A program made the translations under genes and the position numbers. Positions 1 through 7,835 of a stretch of DNA of 23,470 bases are shown one piece after another. Position 1 is the stretch's first letter. The number at the start of each line of letters is the position of its first letter. Source of the DNA: a virus. The notes under the pieces are model-generated. The model ran no database searches. It worked only from the letters and a program-made list of their open reading frames with translations, and had not been told where the DNA came from. The stretch lies in the IMG/VR virus record IMGVR_UViG_3300042895_000362, positions 1 to 23,470 of that record, one strand, 5' to 3'.

Positions 1-2
1 TA

Positions 3-422
3 AGTCCGTGGTATCTAGAGATAGATGACCTTATTGAACCAACAGAAGTAAGATCAAGAGCAAATCAGTCTGGACCATTCACACAAGTCTGGAACTTAGA
101 CACAGACATTATGTATGAGCCTGTTAATAATCCAGAAGTAGGTATGCCAATAACAAGACTATTAGCAATTCAGACATATGTCTTTCCTTACTTCTTTCCT
201 CAGACAGTTAAAATAACTGGAGTCTGGGGCTTCAAAGCAATACCTTACGAAGTAGAATTAGCCTGCAAGATTCAGGCATCAAGATTATTTGTTAGAAAGC
301 AATCTCCATTTGGTATTGCAGGATCTGTAGAACTAGGGACAGTTCGTTTGAACTCTCGTCTAGATCCAGATGTTGAGATGCTTCTAAAAACATACCGTAG
401 AAACTTTGGGTTGGCATTCTAA
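3..422 (+). CDS. Head-tail connector (adaptor) protein, 5' end missing
   Basis: The reading frame is open from the window edge, so the true start lies outside; the ATG at 111 is internal. The C-terminal half has the look of actinophage head-to-tail adaptors of the HK97 gp6 type: an 'A-C-K-I-Q-A-S-R-L-F-V-R-K' helix followed by a 'SPFG' turn and a closing 'RLDPDVEMLLKTYRR' segment. Such proteins form a ring beneath the portal and open the joining section of the virion. It ends TAATG, with the stop overlapping the next start by one base, and it leads the tail gene series, which fits the role. The family call rests on recognition of the pattern and gene order, not on a search. Confidence 0.62.
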   Translation, partial: SPWYLEIDDLIEPTEVRSRANQSGPFTQVWNLDTDIMYEPVNNPEVGMPITRLLAIQTYVFPYFFPQTVKITGVWGFKAIPYEVELACKIQASRLFVRKQSPFGIAGSVELGTVRLNSRLDPDVEMLLKTYRRNFGLAF

Positions 423-829
423 TGGCTATTTCCAATATTAATGGTGTAAGAGATGCGTTAAAAGCAAATCTACAGACAATAACAAACTTAAGAGTCTATG
501 ATTTGATTCCAGATGTTATTGTTCCGCCATGTGCAGTAGTAGGACAATTAGATTTCACATTTGATATTGACAACATGCGTGGCTTAGACCAAGCATCTGT
601 TGATATATTTGTGATTGTACAAAGAATATCAGAAAGAACAGGACAAGATAAACTTGACAATTTCCTGGCTGGAAGTGGTAATGGTTCAATCAAAACTGCT
701 TTAGAGTCAGATAGATCACTAGGTGGCCTTGTTGATACACTCAGAGTTATAAGTGCTGAAAGTGGTACATATACTTCTGGTGATCAGTCTTTCTTATCAT
801 ACCGTTACAACCTCACAATTTGGGGCTAA
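422..829 (+). CDS. Probable tail terminator / tail completion protein
   Basis: A 135-residue protein whose start overlaps the preceding stop (TAATG), implying translational coupling. Its N-terminus 'ISNINGVRDALKANL' followed by short hydrophobic beta strands ('PDVIVPPCAVVG', 'SVDIFVIVQR') and a C-terminal 'YRYNLTIWG' strand resembles small tail terminator or head-tail joining proteins that cap the tail tube. It lies between the connector and the tail-tube genes, the usual place for such a protein. No catalytic motif is visible. A stopper-type joining protein is the main alternative. Confidence 0.55.
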   Translation: MAISNINGVRDALKANLQTITNLRVYDLIPDVIVPPCAVVGQLDFTFDIDNMRGLDQASVDIFVIVQRISERTGQDKLDNFLAGSGNGSIKTALESDRSLGGLVDTLRVISAESGTYTSGDQSFLSYRYNLTIWG

Positions 830-839
830 GGAGAAAACA

Positions 840-1088
840 ATGCAATATGTAGTATCAGGTGCTAAAGTTTGTGGTAAATTAAATGGTGAAAAACTTACTA
901 CAAGTGATATACTTAGTGCAGGAGGAAGTGTTGAACATCTTCTTGCTTCAGGCAATATCAAAGAATCAACAAATACACCAAAAGCAGTAAAAGAAGTAGA
1001 AGCAGTAGAAGCAGTTCAGCAGGTAGTGGATACACTCCCTGTTTTTAATCTAGATAACGAACAAGGAGAAAAACCATGGCAAGAATAG
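840..1088 (+). CDS. Small hypothetical virion-region protein
   Basis: An 82-residue protein starting at the ATG at 840, directly behind a good ribosome site (AAGGAG, 828-833) that overlaps the previous stop. Upstream in-frame codons exist but lie inside the neighbouring gene and lack such a site. The sequence is hydrophilic, with a Lys/Thr-rich N-half and a low-complexity Glu/Val/Ala stretch (about residues 50-62). Its last 13 bases overlap the first tail-tube gene, whose ribosome site (AAGGAG) lies inside it. I do not recognise the family. Position suggests a small structural or assembly protein made at the same time as the tube. Confidence 0.6.
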   Translation: MQYVVSGAKVCGKLNGEKLTTSDILSAGGSVEHLLASGNIKESTNTPKAVKEVEAVEAVQQVVDTLPVFNLDNEQGEKPWQE

Positions 1089-1513
1089 TACTAACAAATG
1101 TACAGGTAGTCGTTGGAGGTGTAGACCTCTCAAATCATGTTGCTTCAGTAACGCTTGGAAGCACATATGATGTAATTGAGACCACTGCATTCGCTGGAGG
1201 AAATGTTCCAGATGCAGCAAAGACTCGTACAGCAGGACTTGTTGATAACTCAGTAACACTTGAGTTCCACCAAGACTTTGCAGATCCTGGTGCAGGAAAC
1301 ACACCAGTAGAACAAACAATTTATCCACTACTTGGAGAAATTACGGCTATTGAAGTTCAACCAATTACTTCAGCAACACAAGGACCAACCAATCCTAAAT
1401 ACACATTTGAGGCTTTGGTTTCAGAATGGACACCACTAAACGGTGCTGTAGGCGAACTAGCCACTGCATCCGTCACCTGGCCAATTTCTGGTGTTATTAC
1501 AAAGACGGTCTAA
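1076..1513 (+). CDS. Major tail tube protein, copy 1
   Basis: A 145-residue beta-rich protein beginning 'MARIVLTNVQVVVGGVDLSNHVASVTL' in pattern (an immunoglobulin-like tube fold opening with a 'G-x-D-L-S' strand) and ending 'SVTWPISGVITK'. The 'GVDLSNHV...V...D..E.T.F' block is typical of actinophage major tail proteins that polymerise into the tail tube. It is preceded by AAGGAG and overlaps the small gene before it. The next gene is a paralogue of the same length. The size fits short-form tube proteins without an added Ig domain. Confidence 0.75.
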   Translation: MARIVLTNVQVVVGGVDLSNHVASVTLGSTYDVIETTAFAGGNVPDAAKTRTAGLVDNSVTLEFHQDFADPGAGNTPVEQTIYPLLGEITAIEVQPITSATQGPTNPKYTFEALVSEWTPLNGAVGELATASVTWPISGVITKTV

Positions 1514-1519
1514 TAACAA

Positions 1520-1957
1520 ATGAGCAAAATAGTCTTAACTAATGGATATGTCGCACTTACATCAGGAGCCACAACTTTTGATATAAGTGATTTTGTGTCA
1601 GCAATCTCGCTTAGCACAACGCATGACCTTATTGAGACAACACAAATGAATGATGTTTACAAGACAGTAATCGCAGGGCTTGGACAAAACTCTGTAAGTT
1701 TTCAGTTCTACCAAGATTTTGGTGACGCTAGTGCTTACAGTGGATTAGAACAAGTCATCTATCCTTTCATAGGAACTACTGTTACTTGTAGAATAAAGCC
1801 TGTAGCAAGTGCACCAATAAGTGCATTTAATCCAGAGTATTCATTTGGAGTATTAATTTCAGAGTGGCAACCGTTGTCTGGAGCCGTAGGTGAACTATCT
1901 ACGGCCTCAGTCACATGGCCTATATCTGGAGCAATAACTAAAGATATTACTCCGTAG
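1520..1957 (+). CDS. Tail tube protein paralogue, copy 2
   Basis: Also 145 residues and clearly homologous to the preceding gene: shared blocks are IVLTN near the start, IETT, QDF, IYP, a shared NP-x-Y-x-F, SEW-x-PL-x-GAVGEL-x-TASVTWPISG and ITK near the end. The N-terminal half has diverged most. It starts six bases after the upstream stop, with no clear Shine-Dalgarno sequence, so it may depend on re-initiation by ribosomes leaving copy 1. It could be a second tube subunit, a tail-tip variant, or a product made in smaller amount. Being intact and in frame, it is not a decaying duplicate. Confidence 0.72.
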   Translation: MSKIVLTNGYVALTSGATTFDISDFVSAISLSTTHDLIETTQMNDVYKTVIAGLGQNSVSFQFYQDFGDASAYSGLEQVIYPFIGTTVTCRIKPVASAPISAFNPEYSFGVLISEWQPLSGAVGELSTASVTWPISGAITKDITP

Positions 1958-1998
1958 TAATATTTAAAAACAATCACACCTTAGAAGGGGCAAGCAAA

Positions 1999-2277
1999 AT
2001 GGACGGACTACACATAAAAGTAAAGACTACTGACGGATTTGAAGGATTACTATCCCTAAGACCACGATCAATAGTTGCATTTGAACAAAAATTTGGCAAA
2101 GGATTCGCTAAACTACTTGGCGAAGACCAGAAACTAGAACACATCTACTTCCTTGCGTGGAGTGCTTTAAAAGATAGTGGAAAAGTTGTAAAGCCTTGGG
2201 GCGAGAGTTTCCTTGACACTTTAGATAGTGTTGAGTTAGTCGTAGACCCAAATTTAGAATCCACAGAGACAGCCTAA
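1999..2277 (+). CDS. Tail assembly chaperone, short (G-type) form
   Basis: A 92-residue protein preceded by AAGGGG. The opening 'IKVKTTDGFEGLLSLRPRSI' and the following 'FEQKFGKGFAKLL' and 'EHIYFLAWSAL' helices match phage tail assembly chaperones, which coat the tape measure protein before the tube polymerises. It sits between tube protein and tape measure genes, exactly where this gene is found in siphoviruses. A second, much shorter frame follows in the -1 register and is expected to be fused to it by frameshifting (see the longer entry). This form ends normally at the TAA at 2275-2277. Confidence 0.8.
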   Translation: MDGLHIKVKTTDGFEGLLSLRPRSIVAFEQKFGKGFAKLLGEDQKLEHIYFLAWSALKDSGKVVKPWGESFLDTLDSVELVVDPNLESTETA

Positions 2278-2399
2278 CATATTCGTTAGCAATGATTTCT
2301 GTGGAGACTGGCATATCTCCAGTTGATTTGATGGATGCTCCAGATGGAGTACTTGAAGCAATTGTTATTTACTTAAAAGAAAAAAATAAGGATCATTAA
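1999..2399 (+). CDS. Tail assembly chaperone, long (GT-type) frameshift fusion
   Basis: The -1 frame is open from 2235 to the stop at 2397-2399 and encodes a chaperone-like tail ('TYSLAMISVETGISPVDLMD' then 'GVLEAIVIYL'), but it has no plausible independent start with a ribosome site. Two overlapping canonical heptamers lie in the correct register, C CCA AAT (2247-2253) and A AAT TTA (2250-2256). A -1 slip at either gives a fusion of about 133 residues. This arrangement is known across siphoviruses (lambda gpG/gpGT). The long form bridges tape measure and tube proteins, and the ratio of the two forms is set by slip frequency. Confidence 0.82.
2247..2304 (+). promoter_or_regulatory. Programmed -1 frameshift signal
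   Basis: Slippery bases C CCA AAT (2247-2253) and A AAT TTA (2250-2256) are followed four to seven bases later by a stem: CCACAGA (2261-2267) pairs perfectly with TCTGTGG (2298-2304). An inner stem CTAAC (2274-2278) / GTTAG (2285-2289) can stack inside. Slip site, short spacer and hairpin are the classical parts of a -1 frameshift element. The zero-frame stop at 2275-2277 lies inside the stem-loop. Confidence 0.8.
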
Positions 2400-2933
2400 A
2401 TGAGCAAAGATGCAATAGTGTTGACTGGTGTTAAAGAGACACTAAAAGCATTAGAGTCTTTTGATAAGCAAGCAGTTAAAGAGTTCACTAAGGTTATTAA
2501 CTCTGAACTGAGTGTTGCTAAAAAAGATGCTCAAGGATTTGTTGCTGGTGCTCCACCTCTTAGTGGATGGAACACACAGCCTCCTAAAAAGCCTCGTACT
2601 CGTGGTGGTGCAGGATGGCCTGCATGGGATCAGAGTGTTATTAGGCAAGGAATTTCAAGCACAAAGGCTGAGGGTAAAGTACGAAAAGACTATACTACAT
2701 CAGCAGGTGCATTAAAGAACAAATCTGCTGCTGGTGTTATTTATGAATTAGCAGGAAGAACAAATAGATCTGGCAGATTTATTAGTAATCTTGAAAAGAG
2801 AGAATCACAAGCATCTCGTTTAATCTGGAAATCAGTAGACAAGAATAAAGACAGAATTATTAAGAATGTCTTTAGTGCTTTTGGAGATGTAAAGTCAAAA
2901 CTACAAAAGAATTTAGATAAGGAGAGAACATAA
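2400..2933 (+). CDS. Putative tail completion / minor tail protein
   Basis: A 177-residue basic protein starting directly at the end of the chaperone -1 frame (TAAATG). It has a helical N-terminus, a Pro/Arg/Gly-rich loop near residues 55-75 ('QPPKKPRTRGGAG'), a 'AAGVIYELAGR' strand around residue 110 and a lysine-rich helical C-terminus. The 'YELAG' strand and the size recall HK97 gp10-like tail completion proteins, but such genes usually lie before the tube gene rather than between chaperone and tape measure. The family call is therefore a guess; a virion role is supported by its place in the tail operon. Confidence 0.45.
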   Translation: MSKDAIVLTGVKETLKALESFDKQAVKEFTKVINSELSVAKKDAQGFVAGAPPLSGWNTQPPKKPRTRGGAGWPAWDQSVIRQGISSTKAEGKVRKDYTTSAGALKNKSAAGVIYELAGRTNRSGRFISNLEKRESQASRLIWKSVDKNKDRIIKNVFSAFGDVKSKLQKNLDKERT

Positions 2934-2934
2934 C

Positions 2935-5856
2935 ATGGCAACAGGTGCAGTAGTCGCCAGAATTCTTTCCCAGTATTCTGATAAAGGTAGTAAAGAAGCA
3001 CAAAGAGATATCCAAAAACTTGGTAAAAAGATTGATGCATTTGGCAAGAAGGCAACAAAATCTTTTGCAGTCGCAGGTGCAGCCACAGCCGCATTTGCTG
3101 GTAAATTAGCGTTAGACGCAGTAAAAGGTGCAGCAGCAGATGAAAAAGCCTTAACAGCATTAGATATTGCATTAAGAAATAACACTAATGCTACAGAGTC
3201 TGCAATTGCTGCTAATGCAAACTTTTTAGATGCTCTTGAATTACAAGTTGCTATTGACAACGAACAACTAATCCCTGCTCTTCAGACACTTGCTACAGCA
3301 ACTGGAGATCTTAGCCAAGCACAGGCTTTATTATCTCTATCAACAGATGTTTCAGCAGCGTCAGGAAAAGATTTAGGTGCCGTTTCAATGGCACTTTCAA
3401 AGGCTGTAAATGGTAATTTTACGGCACTCAAGAAGTTAGGCCTACCTCTTGATGAAGATGCAATCAAGGCAAAAGACCTTGGAGCAATCTTAGTTCAATT
3501 AAGTAGAATTAGTGAAGGACAGGCTGCAGCAGCAGCAAATACTTTTGCGGGGAAATTAGAAAAACTAAGACTATCAATAAACCAGGTGAAAGATAGACTT
3601 GGTGTATCATTAATGCCAGGACTCATAGTCCTTGCAACATATATTCAAGACAAGATTGTTCCTCAACTTGAATACTTTATATATTTAAACCAGTATAAGA
3701 TATCTTCTGCCCTTGAAAGTACTGTTAAAAACATTCAAGAAACTGCACATGCCTTTGGCAATATCTATGCAGTAATTGGTAAAATAAATGACATTCTTCC
3801 ACTTGGTATTGGTGGATATATTCAACTTGCAGCAATAGCCTATGCCACAACAAGAGTACTTGGCACACTTAAATTTGCAATGGCTGCAGTTACTGGTGCA
3901 TCATTTAAAATGTCTATTGCTGCTATGGCAAATGCAGATTCTCAATCAAGAGCATTAGCAAAGTTTAAAGCGTTAGATCCTGGAGTTAGAGCGGCTGCTA
4001 CAGCCTTGGTTGCATTAAGAACAGGATTTACTAGCATAGTTACTTCAGTAAAAGTAGCAACAACTGGCATCATGGCTAGTGCAACTGGAATGGGCTTTTT
4101 TGCTACAGCAACTGCTGCAGCCAATGTTGCTTTAGTAGCATTTATAGCAACACTTAAAAGCATTGGTGTTTTCCTTGCTAAATATGCAAAGCAAATAGCA
4201 ATTGCTGTTGCTGTATTAGGAGCATTAGCAGCAGCATTTGAATACTTTGATAAAGATAAGGTTAAATTATCTCCAGAAGCAGCAGCCATAGAGTGGAATA
4301 TCTATAAAACAACTGTTCTAAAGGGCATCCAGACCATGGATCAGGCTCGTGATGCTGCTATTAAAAAGCAGGAAGAGCAAAACAGTAAGACAAAAGAACA
4401 GATAGAACAAGAAAAAATATTTGCAGCAATGGAAGCAAAGAATGCTAAAGAGGCTGCTAAGAATGCAAAAGCAGTAGCATTAAGAGAAGCAGTTCTAGCA
4501 AGACTTAAGAAGTTAAATGCTGTTCCAGGAACTGGCAAAGCCAAAATTGGTAAAGGAATTACTCCTGTAAGTTCTCTTGATGCAGCAGAGTATGAAGCAA
4601 TTAACTTTAGAGCAGCAGAACTATTGCTACTTAAGCAAAAAGACAATGAAGCAGAACTAAAGAAACTTGCTGCATTAAAAGAAAACATCCTATTACAAGA
4701 AATAAGAAATACACTGTCTCTAAGATATGTTGATATTCTTCGTGTAATTGCAGATGAAAAGATTACTGATTCAGAGGTTAAAGCCCTTGCTATGGGATGG
4801 AAACTTCCAGAACAAGCAGTTAGAGCATATTTAATTCAATTCCAGGCAGTAGCAGATGGAACAATTTCAGATTATGAGATAGAACAACTTGCTAAGTCTT
4901 GGGGAAGCACTAAAGAACAAGCAGCCCAATACCTTGATTTCTTCTCATACTTAAATGATGGAGTCCTAAGCGATGCTGAAATTGAGAAATTAAAGTCTAA
5001 GTGGAAGTTAACTGAAGATCAGGTTCGTCAATATGCTGACTTTGTTGGCGTAGTAAATGACGGTAAACTAACAGATTCTGAAATTCAGAAGTTAATGTCC
5101 AAGTGGAAGATGACTACTGATGAAGTTGTTGCTTATATAGTTAAGATTGGTTCTCCTGTTTCTTATTCAGGTACCCTGATTGATCCTGCCAAGGCAGCAG
5201 AAATTGCATGGAAATCTGCAACAGCAGCATTAGATGAGTATCTAAGAAAACTTGCTGGTGGTGCATCAAGTTCATCAAGCAGTTCATCAAGTAGTTCATC
5301 ATCCTCATCAGCAGCAGATGCAGCAACAGCAGCAGCAACAACGGCAGCAGCAGCGACTGCAGCAGCAGACGCTTCTAAAGCAGCAGCAGATGCCTATGCA
5401 GCAGCCAAGGCTAAAGGTGACATGGATGCAGCAGCCATCGCTGCAGCAGGAGTAAATCCAAGTGCATTAGCAGCACAAGAATCTGGAGCAATAGGTGCAG
5501 CATCTATAGCAGCCCAACTAAGAGCAGCAGAGGCAGCAAGAGCAGCAGCAGATGCAGCAGCAAGACAGGCTTCATCATTAGCAGCATTTAAGGCTAAAGA
5601 AGCAGCAGATGCAGCAGCATCTAGAGCAGCATCAGCACAAATGGATTATGATGAAAGATTTAGATTTAGAGCAGCACAAGGAGTTATGTCAGCATCAGAT
5701 TCAGGATTTAAAAATCTGCAGGCTGGTGGAAGTACAACAGTTAATCTAACAGTTAATGGTTCTGTATCAACTCAACAAGATTTAGTTACTGCAGTCAGAA
5801 ATGGATTGCTTGCTACCCAGACAAACGGTAACACTCTAACATTGCAGGCAGTGTAA
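2935..5856 (+). CDS. Tail tape measure protein
   Basis: At 973 residues it is the longest gene here, and it follows the chaperones, as tape measure genes do. The N-terminal third is helical with heptad-like Ala/Lys/Leu content ('AQRDIQKLGKKIDAFGKKAT'). Hydrophobic stretches lie near residues 290-330 and 400-440 ('IAIAVAVLGALAAAFEYF'), which in this family may enter the cell membrane during DNA injection. A Lys/Glu-rich coiled coil follows (about 460-600), then four 34-residue repeats (606-741), a run of 15 serines (778-792) and an Ala-rich helix to about residue 900. At roughly 1.5 angstrom per residue the length predicts a tail near 145 nm, an estimate from the known scaling. It ends TAATG, coupled to the next gene. 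Confidence 0.92.
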   Translation: MATGAVVARILSQYSDKGSKEAQRDIQKLGKKIDAFGKKATKSFAVAGAATAAFAGKLALDAVKGAAADEKALTALDIALRNNTNATESAIAANANFLDALELQVAIDNEQLIPALQTLATATGDLSQAQALLSLSTDVSAASGKDLGAVSMALSKAVNGNFTALKKLGLPLDEDAIKAKDLGAILVQLSRISEGQAAAAANTFAGKLEKLRLSINQVKDRLGVSLMPGLIVLATYIQDKIVPQLEYFIYLNQYKISSALESTVKNIQETAHAFGNIYAVIGKINDILPLGIGGYIQLAAIAYATTRVLGTLKFAMAAVTGASFKMSIAAMANADSQSRALAKFKALDPGVRAAATALVALRTGFTSIVTSVKVATTGIMASATGMGFFATATAAANVALVAFIATLKSIGVFLAKYAKQIAIAVAVLGALAAAFEYFDKDKVKLSPEAAAIEWNIYKTTVLKGIQTMDQARDAAIKKQEEQNSKTKEQIEQEKIFAAMEAKNAKEAAKNAKAVALREAVLARLKKLNAVPGTGKAKIGKGITPVSSLDAAEYEAINFRAAELLLLKQKDNEAELKKLAALKENILLQEIRNTLSLRYVDILRVIADEKITDSEVKALAMGWKLPEQAVRAYLIQFQAVADGTISDYEIEQLAKSWGSTKEQAAQYLDFFSYLNDGVLSDAEIEKLKSKWKLTEDQVRQYADFVGVVNDGKLTDSEIQKLMSKWKMTTDEVVAYIVKIGSPVSYSGTLIDPAKAAEIAWKSATAALDEYLRKLAGGASSSSSSSSSSSSSSSAADAATAAATTAAAATAAADASKAAADAYAAAKAKGDMDAAAIAAAGVNPSALAAQESGAIGAASIAAQLRAAEAARAAADAAARQASSLAAFKAKEAADAAASRAASAQMDYDERFRFRAAQGVMSASDSGFKNLQAGGSTTVNLTVNGSVSTQQDLVTAVRNGLLATQTNGNTLTLQAV
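4750..5157 (+). repeat. Four tandem 34-residue repeats inside the tape measure gene
   Basis: Units begin at residues 606, 640, 674 and 708, so the period is exactly 34 codons (102 bases). The shared pattern is D-x-x-[IL]-[TS]-D-x-E-[IV]-x-x-L-x-x-x-W followed by an amphipathic helix with Q or E and an aromatic. DNA identity between units is low, so the duplication is old and kept at protein level. The 'DG-x-L-[ST]-D-x-E' core resembles the end of an EF-hand loop, but the acidic residues at loop positions 1 and 3 are missing. Confidence 0.8.
5266..5310 (+). repeat. Fifteen-serine run in the tape measure protein
   Basis: Fifteen consecutive serine codons (residues 778-792), written with a mix of TCA, AGT, AGC and TCC. 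A flexible linker separates the 34-residue repeats from the following Ala-rich helix. The DNA downstream (to about 5640) is rich in GCA repeats, reflecting the poly-alanine helix. Confidence 0.85.
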
Positions 5857-7160
5857 TGGCAATTCCAGTAATAGGCGTAGAGATTGACTTTTCAAATGGA
5901 GCATCATTTGGATATCCTTTTCTCTTAGACGATCCAGACTATGGAATTCTTGGAACTAATATTTTGGCAGACTCTGCAGCAGATATTGCTAATATTACTA
6001 ACATGGTTATGTCAGTATCTACTCGTAGAGGTCGTAACCGTATTCTTACAAACTTTGAGGCTGGAACTGCGACGGTAACGATAAATGATCCTGATTCAGA
6101 CTTTAATCCTCAGAATACAGCATCTCCATACTATGGTAAATTACTGCCATTACGCAAAATAAGAATCTATGCAGATACAGTCTTAGGAGCAACAACATAT
6201 AGAATTGGTCTATTTTCTGGATACATCAACTCATTTGATACTTCTTTCTATCAAGGAGTTCAGCAAACCTCTACAGTTACACTACAATGTACTGATGGGT
6301 TCCGTCTTTTAAACAATGTCTCTACTGGAACTGCTCCCGTTGCTGGATGTACAGCAGGTCAATTATCTGGTGCAAGAATAAATTCTTTGCTTGACTTTGC
6401 AGGATTTCCAAATTCTTTAAGAAGTATAGATGTTGGTGACTCTACAATGCAAGCAGATCCTGGTGGTAATAGAGGAATTTTGCAGGCTATTCAGACCGTT
6501 GAACAATCAGAATTTGGTGCTTTCTTTATATCAAGACAGGGCGAAGCAAGATTTTTAGATCGTACTGATGTTTCAGAGTTGGCTGATGTTAGCGTAAGAA
6601 ACTATACAGATGTTCCTACAGGCTCAACAGATTTAACATATACAAACCTAGACTTTGCATTTGACGATCAACTAATTCTTAATGATGTTACAGTCACAAG
6701 ATATGACGATAATATTGGTCCTGCACTACCTCAAACTGCTACAGATGCAGCAAGTATTGCTACTTATTTTACTAAGTCAGGACAAAGAAGCGATATCCTT
6801 GTACAGACAGATCAGGAATCATTAGATCAGGCAAATACATTACTTGCTGCCCGTAAAAATTCACAAATAAGAATTGACTCTATGAGTTTAAACTTAGCAA
6901 CAGGAACTGAGTTTGAGACACTTGTAAATCTTGGTATGGATATCTATACACTTATAAATATTACAAAAACCTTGTCTGGTGGTTCTACAATTACTCGTGA
7001 GTTGTTTGTACAAGGAGTTCAGCACGATGTAAGACCAGGAGTCTGGAATACAAAACTTCTGACAGCAGAACCAATTATCCAGGCTTTTATTCTAGATTCG
7101 CCAGAACAAGGTATACTAGGATTAACAGATCCACCTAATAATAATGCACTATCATACTAA
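5856..7160 (+). CDS. Minor tail protein, probable hub/baseplate component
   Basis: A 434-residue protein starting at the overlap with the tape measure stop (TAATG). After 'MAIPVIGVEIDFSNG' it has a motif 'VSTRRGRNRILTNFEAGTAT' followed by 'TINDPDSDFNP' (about residues 55-85). This pattern, 'RGR...L..f.aGtatv.L.N.d..f.P', is common in actinophage minor tail proteins encoded just after the tape measure gene. The rest is beta-rich, with a domain around residues 120-240 that resembles tail hub folds. It probably forms part of the tail tip through which the tape measure and DNA exit. No enzymatic motif is seen. Confidence 0.72.
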   Translation: MAIPVIGVEIDFSNGASFGYPFLLDDPDYGILGTNILADSAADIANITNMVMSVSTRRGRNRILTNFEAGTATVTINDPDSDFNPQNTASPYYGKLLPLRKIRIYADTVLGATTYRIGLFSGYINSFDTSFYQGVQQTSTVTLQCTDGFRLLNNVSTGTAPVAGCTAGQLSGARINSLLDFAGFPNSLRSIDVGDSTMQADPGGNRGILQAIQTVEQSEFGAFFISRQGEARFLDRTDVSELADVSVRNYTDVPTGSTDLTYTNLDFAFDDQLILNDVTVTRYDDNIGPALPQTATDAASIATYFTKSGQRSDILVQTDQESLDQANTLLAARKNSQIRIDSMSLNLATGTEFETLVNLGMDIYTLINITKTLSGGSTITRELFVQGVQHDVRPGVWNTKLLTAEPIIQAFILDSPEQGILGLTDPPNNNALSY

Positions 7161-7172
7161 AGGAGAAAAAAG

Positions 7173-7814
7173 ATGCCAATAGGTAGTCCAAACGCTGGAT
7201 ATCGTTTATTTACAACAGGCGATGTTCTAACTGCAGCACAGGTTCAATTTAACCTGCAGAATCAATCAATCATGTACTTTGCTAACGCTGCTGCAAGAGA
7301 TGCTGCCTTAACAGTAGGTGTTGTGCAAGAAGGAATGTTCGCATACCTTGCTGATACTAACGCTACCGTTTTCTATAACGGAACAGCCTGGGAAGGCATT
7401 GGAGACATGACCAATGGAACCCTAACCTCACCAAAGGAAACAGTTGAAATTGTTGCTGCTGGATCAACAGGCACTATTAATATTGATACTTTAACAGCAT
7501 CTGTTGAATATTATACTGGTGCTGCTACAGCAGACTGGACAATAAATGTTCGTGGAAGTGGTGCAGCAACTCTTAACTCAACAATGGCAATTGGAGAACA
7601 AATCTCTATTGTTTATCTTAATACAAATACTGCTACAGCATATATTCCAACAGCATTTACTATTGATGGATCAGCAGTAACTCCTAAGTGGCTAGGTGGA
7701 TCAGCACCTGCTTCAGGAACTGTAAACGGAATAGACGCATATGTTTATACAATTATAAAGACTGCAGCAACACCAACATATACAGTTCTTGCTTCACAAA
7801 ACAAGTTTGCTTAA
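7173..7814 (+). CDS. Minor tail / tail fibre-like structural protein
   Basis: A 213-residue protein with ribosome site AAGGAG ahead of the start. Its N-terminal segment, about residues 1-75 ('YRLFTTGDVLTAAQVQFNLQ', then 'FANAAARDAAL' and 'GMFAYLADTNATVFYNGTAW'), is a common actinophage pattern in which a 'R...G.vlTa..vn..L..Q....f' opening precedes a 'G....l.dt.....y.g..W' strand pair. Such proteins attach fibres or decorate the tail tip. The C-terminal part is Thr/Ala-rich beta sequence. It lies between the hub-like gene and the PPVV protein, suggesting that it is part of, or a base for, a host-binding appendage. Confidence 0.65.
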   Translation: MPIGSPNAGYRLFTTGDVLTAAQVQFNLQNQSIMYFANAAARDAALTVGVVQEGMFAYLADTNATVFYNGTAWEGIGDMTNGTLTSPKETVEIVAAGSTGTINIDTLTASVEYYTGAATADWTINVRGSGAATLNSTMAIGEQISIVYLNTNTATAYIPTAFTIDGSAVTPKWLGGSAPASGTVNGIDAYVYTIIKTAATPTYTVLASQNKFA

Positions 7815-7835
7815 TTAATATTTAAAAGGAGAATC

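Noticed and set aside
2913-4688. Several reverse-strand frames of about 115 codons inside the tape measure gene
   Set aside because: They mirror the Ala/Lys-rich codons of the forward gene, have low-complexity products and lack start signals.
4750-5157. Calcium-binding EF-hand or dockerin repeats
   Set aside because: The 'DG-x-[IL]-[ST]-D-x-E' core is similar, but acidic ligands at loop positions 1 and 3 are missing in all four units.
5252-5455. Gln-rich forward frame inside the tape measure gene
   Set aside because: It arises from reading the GCA repeats in another register (CAG/CAA), with no ribosome site.
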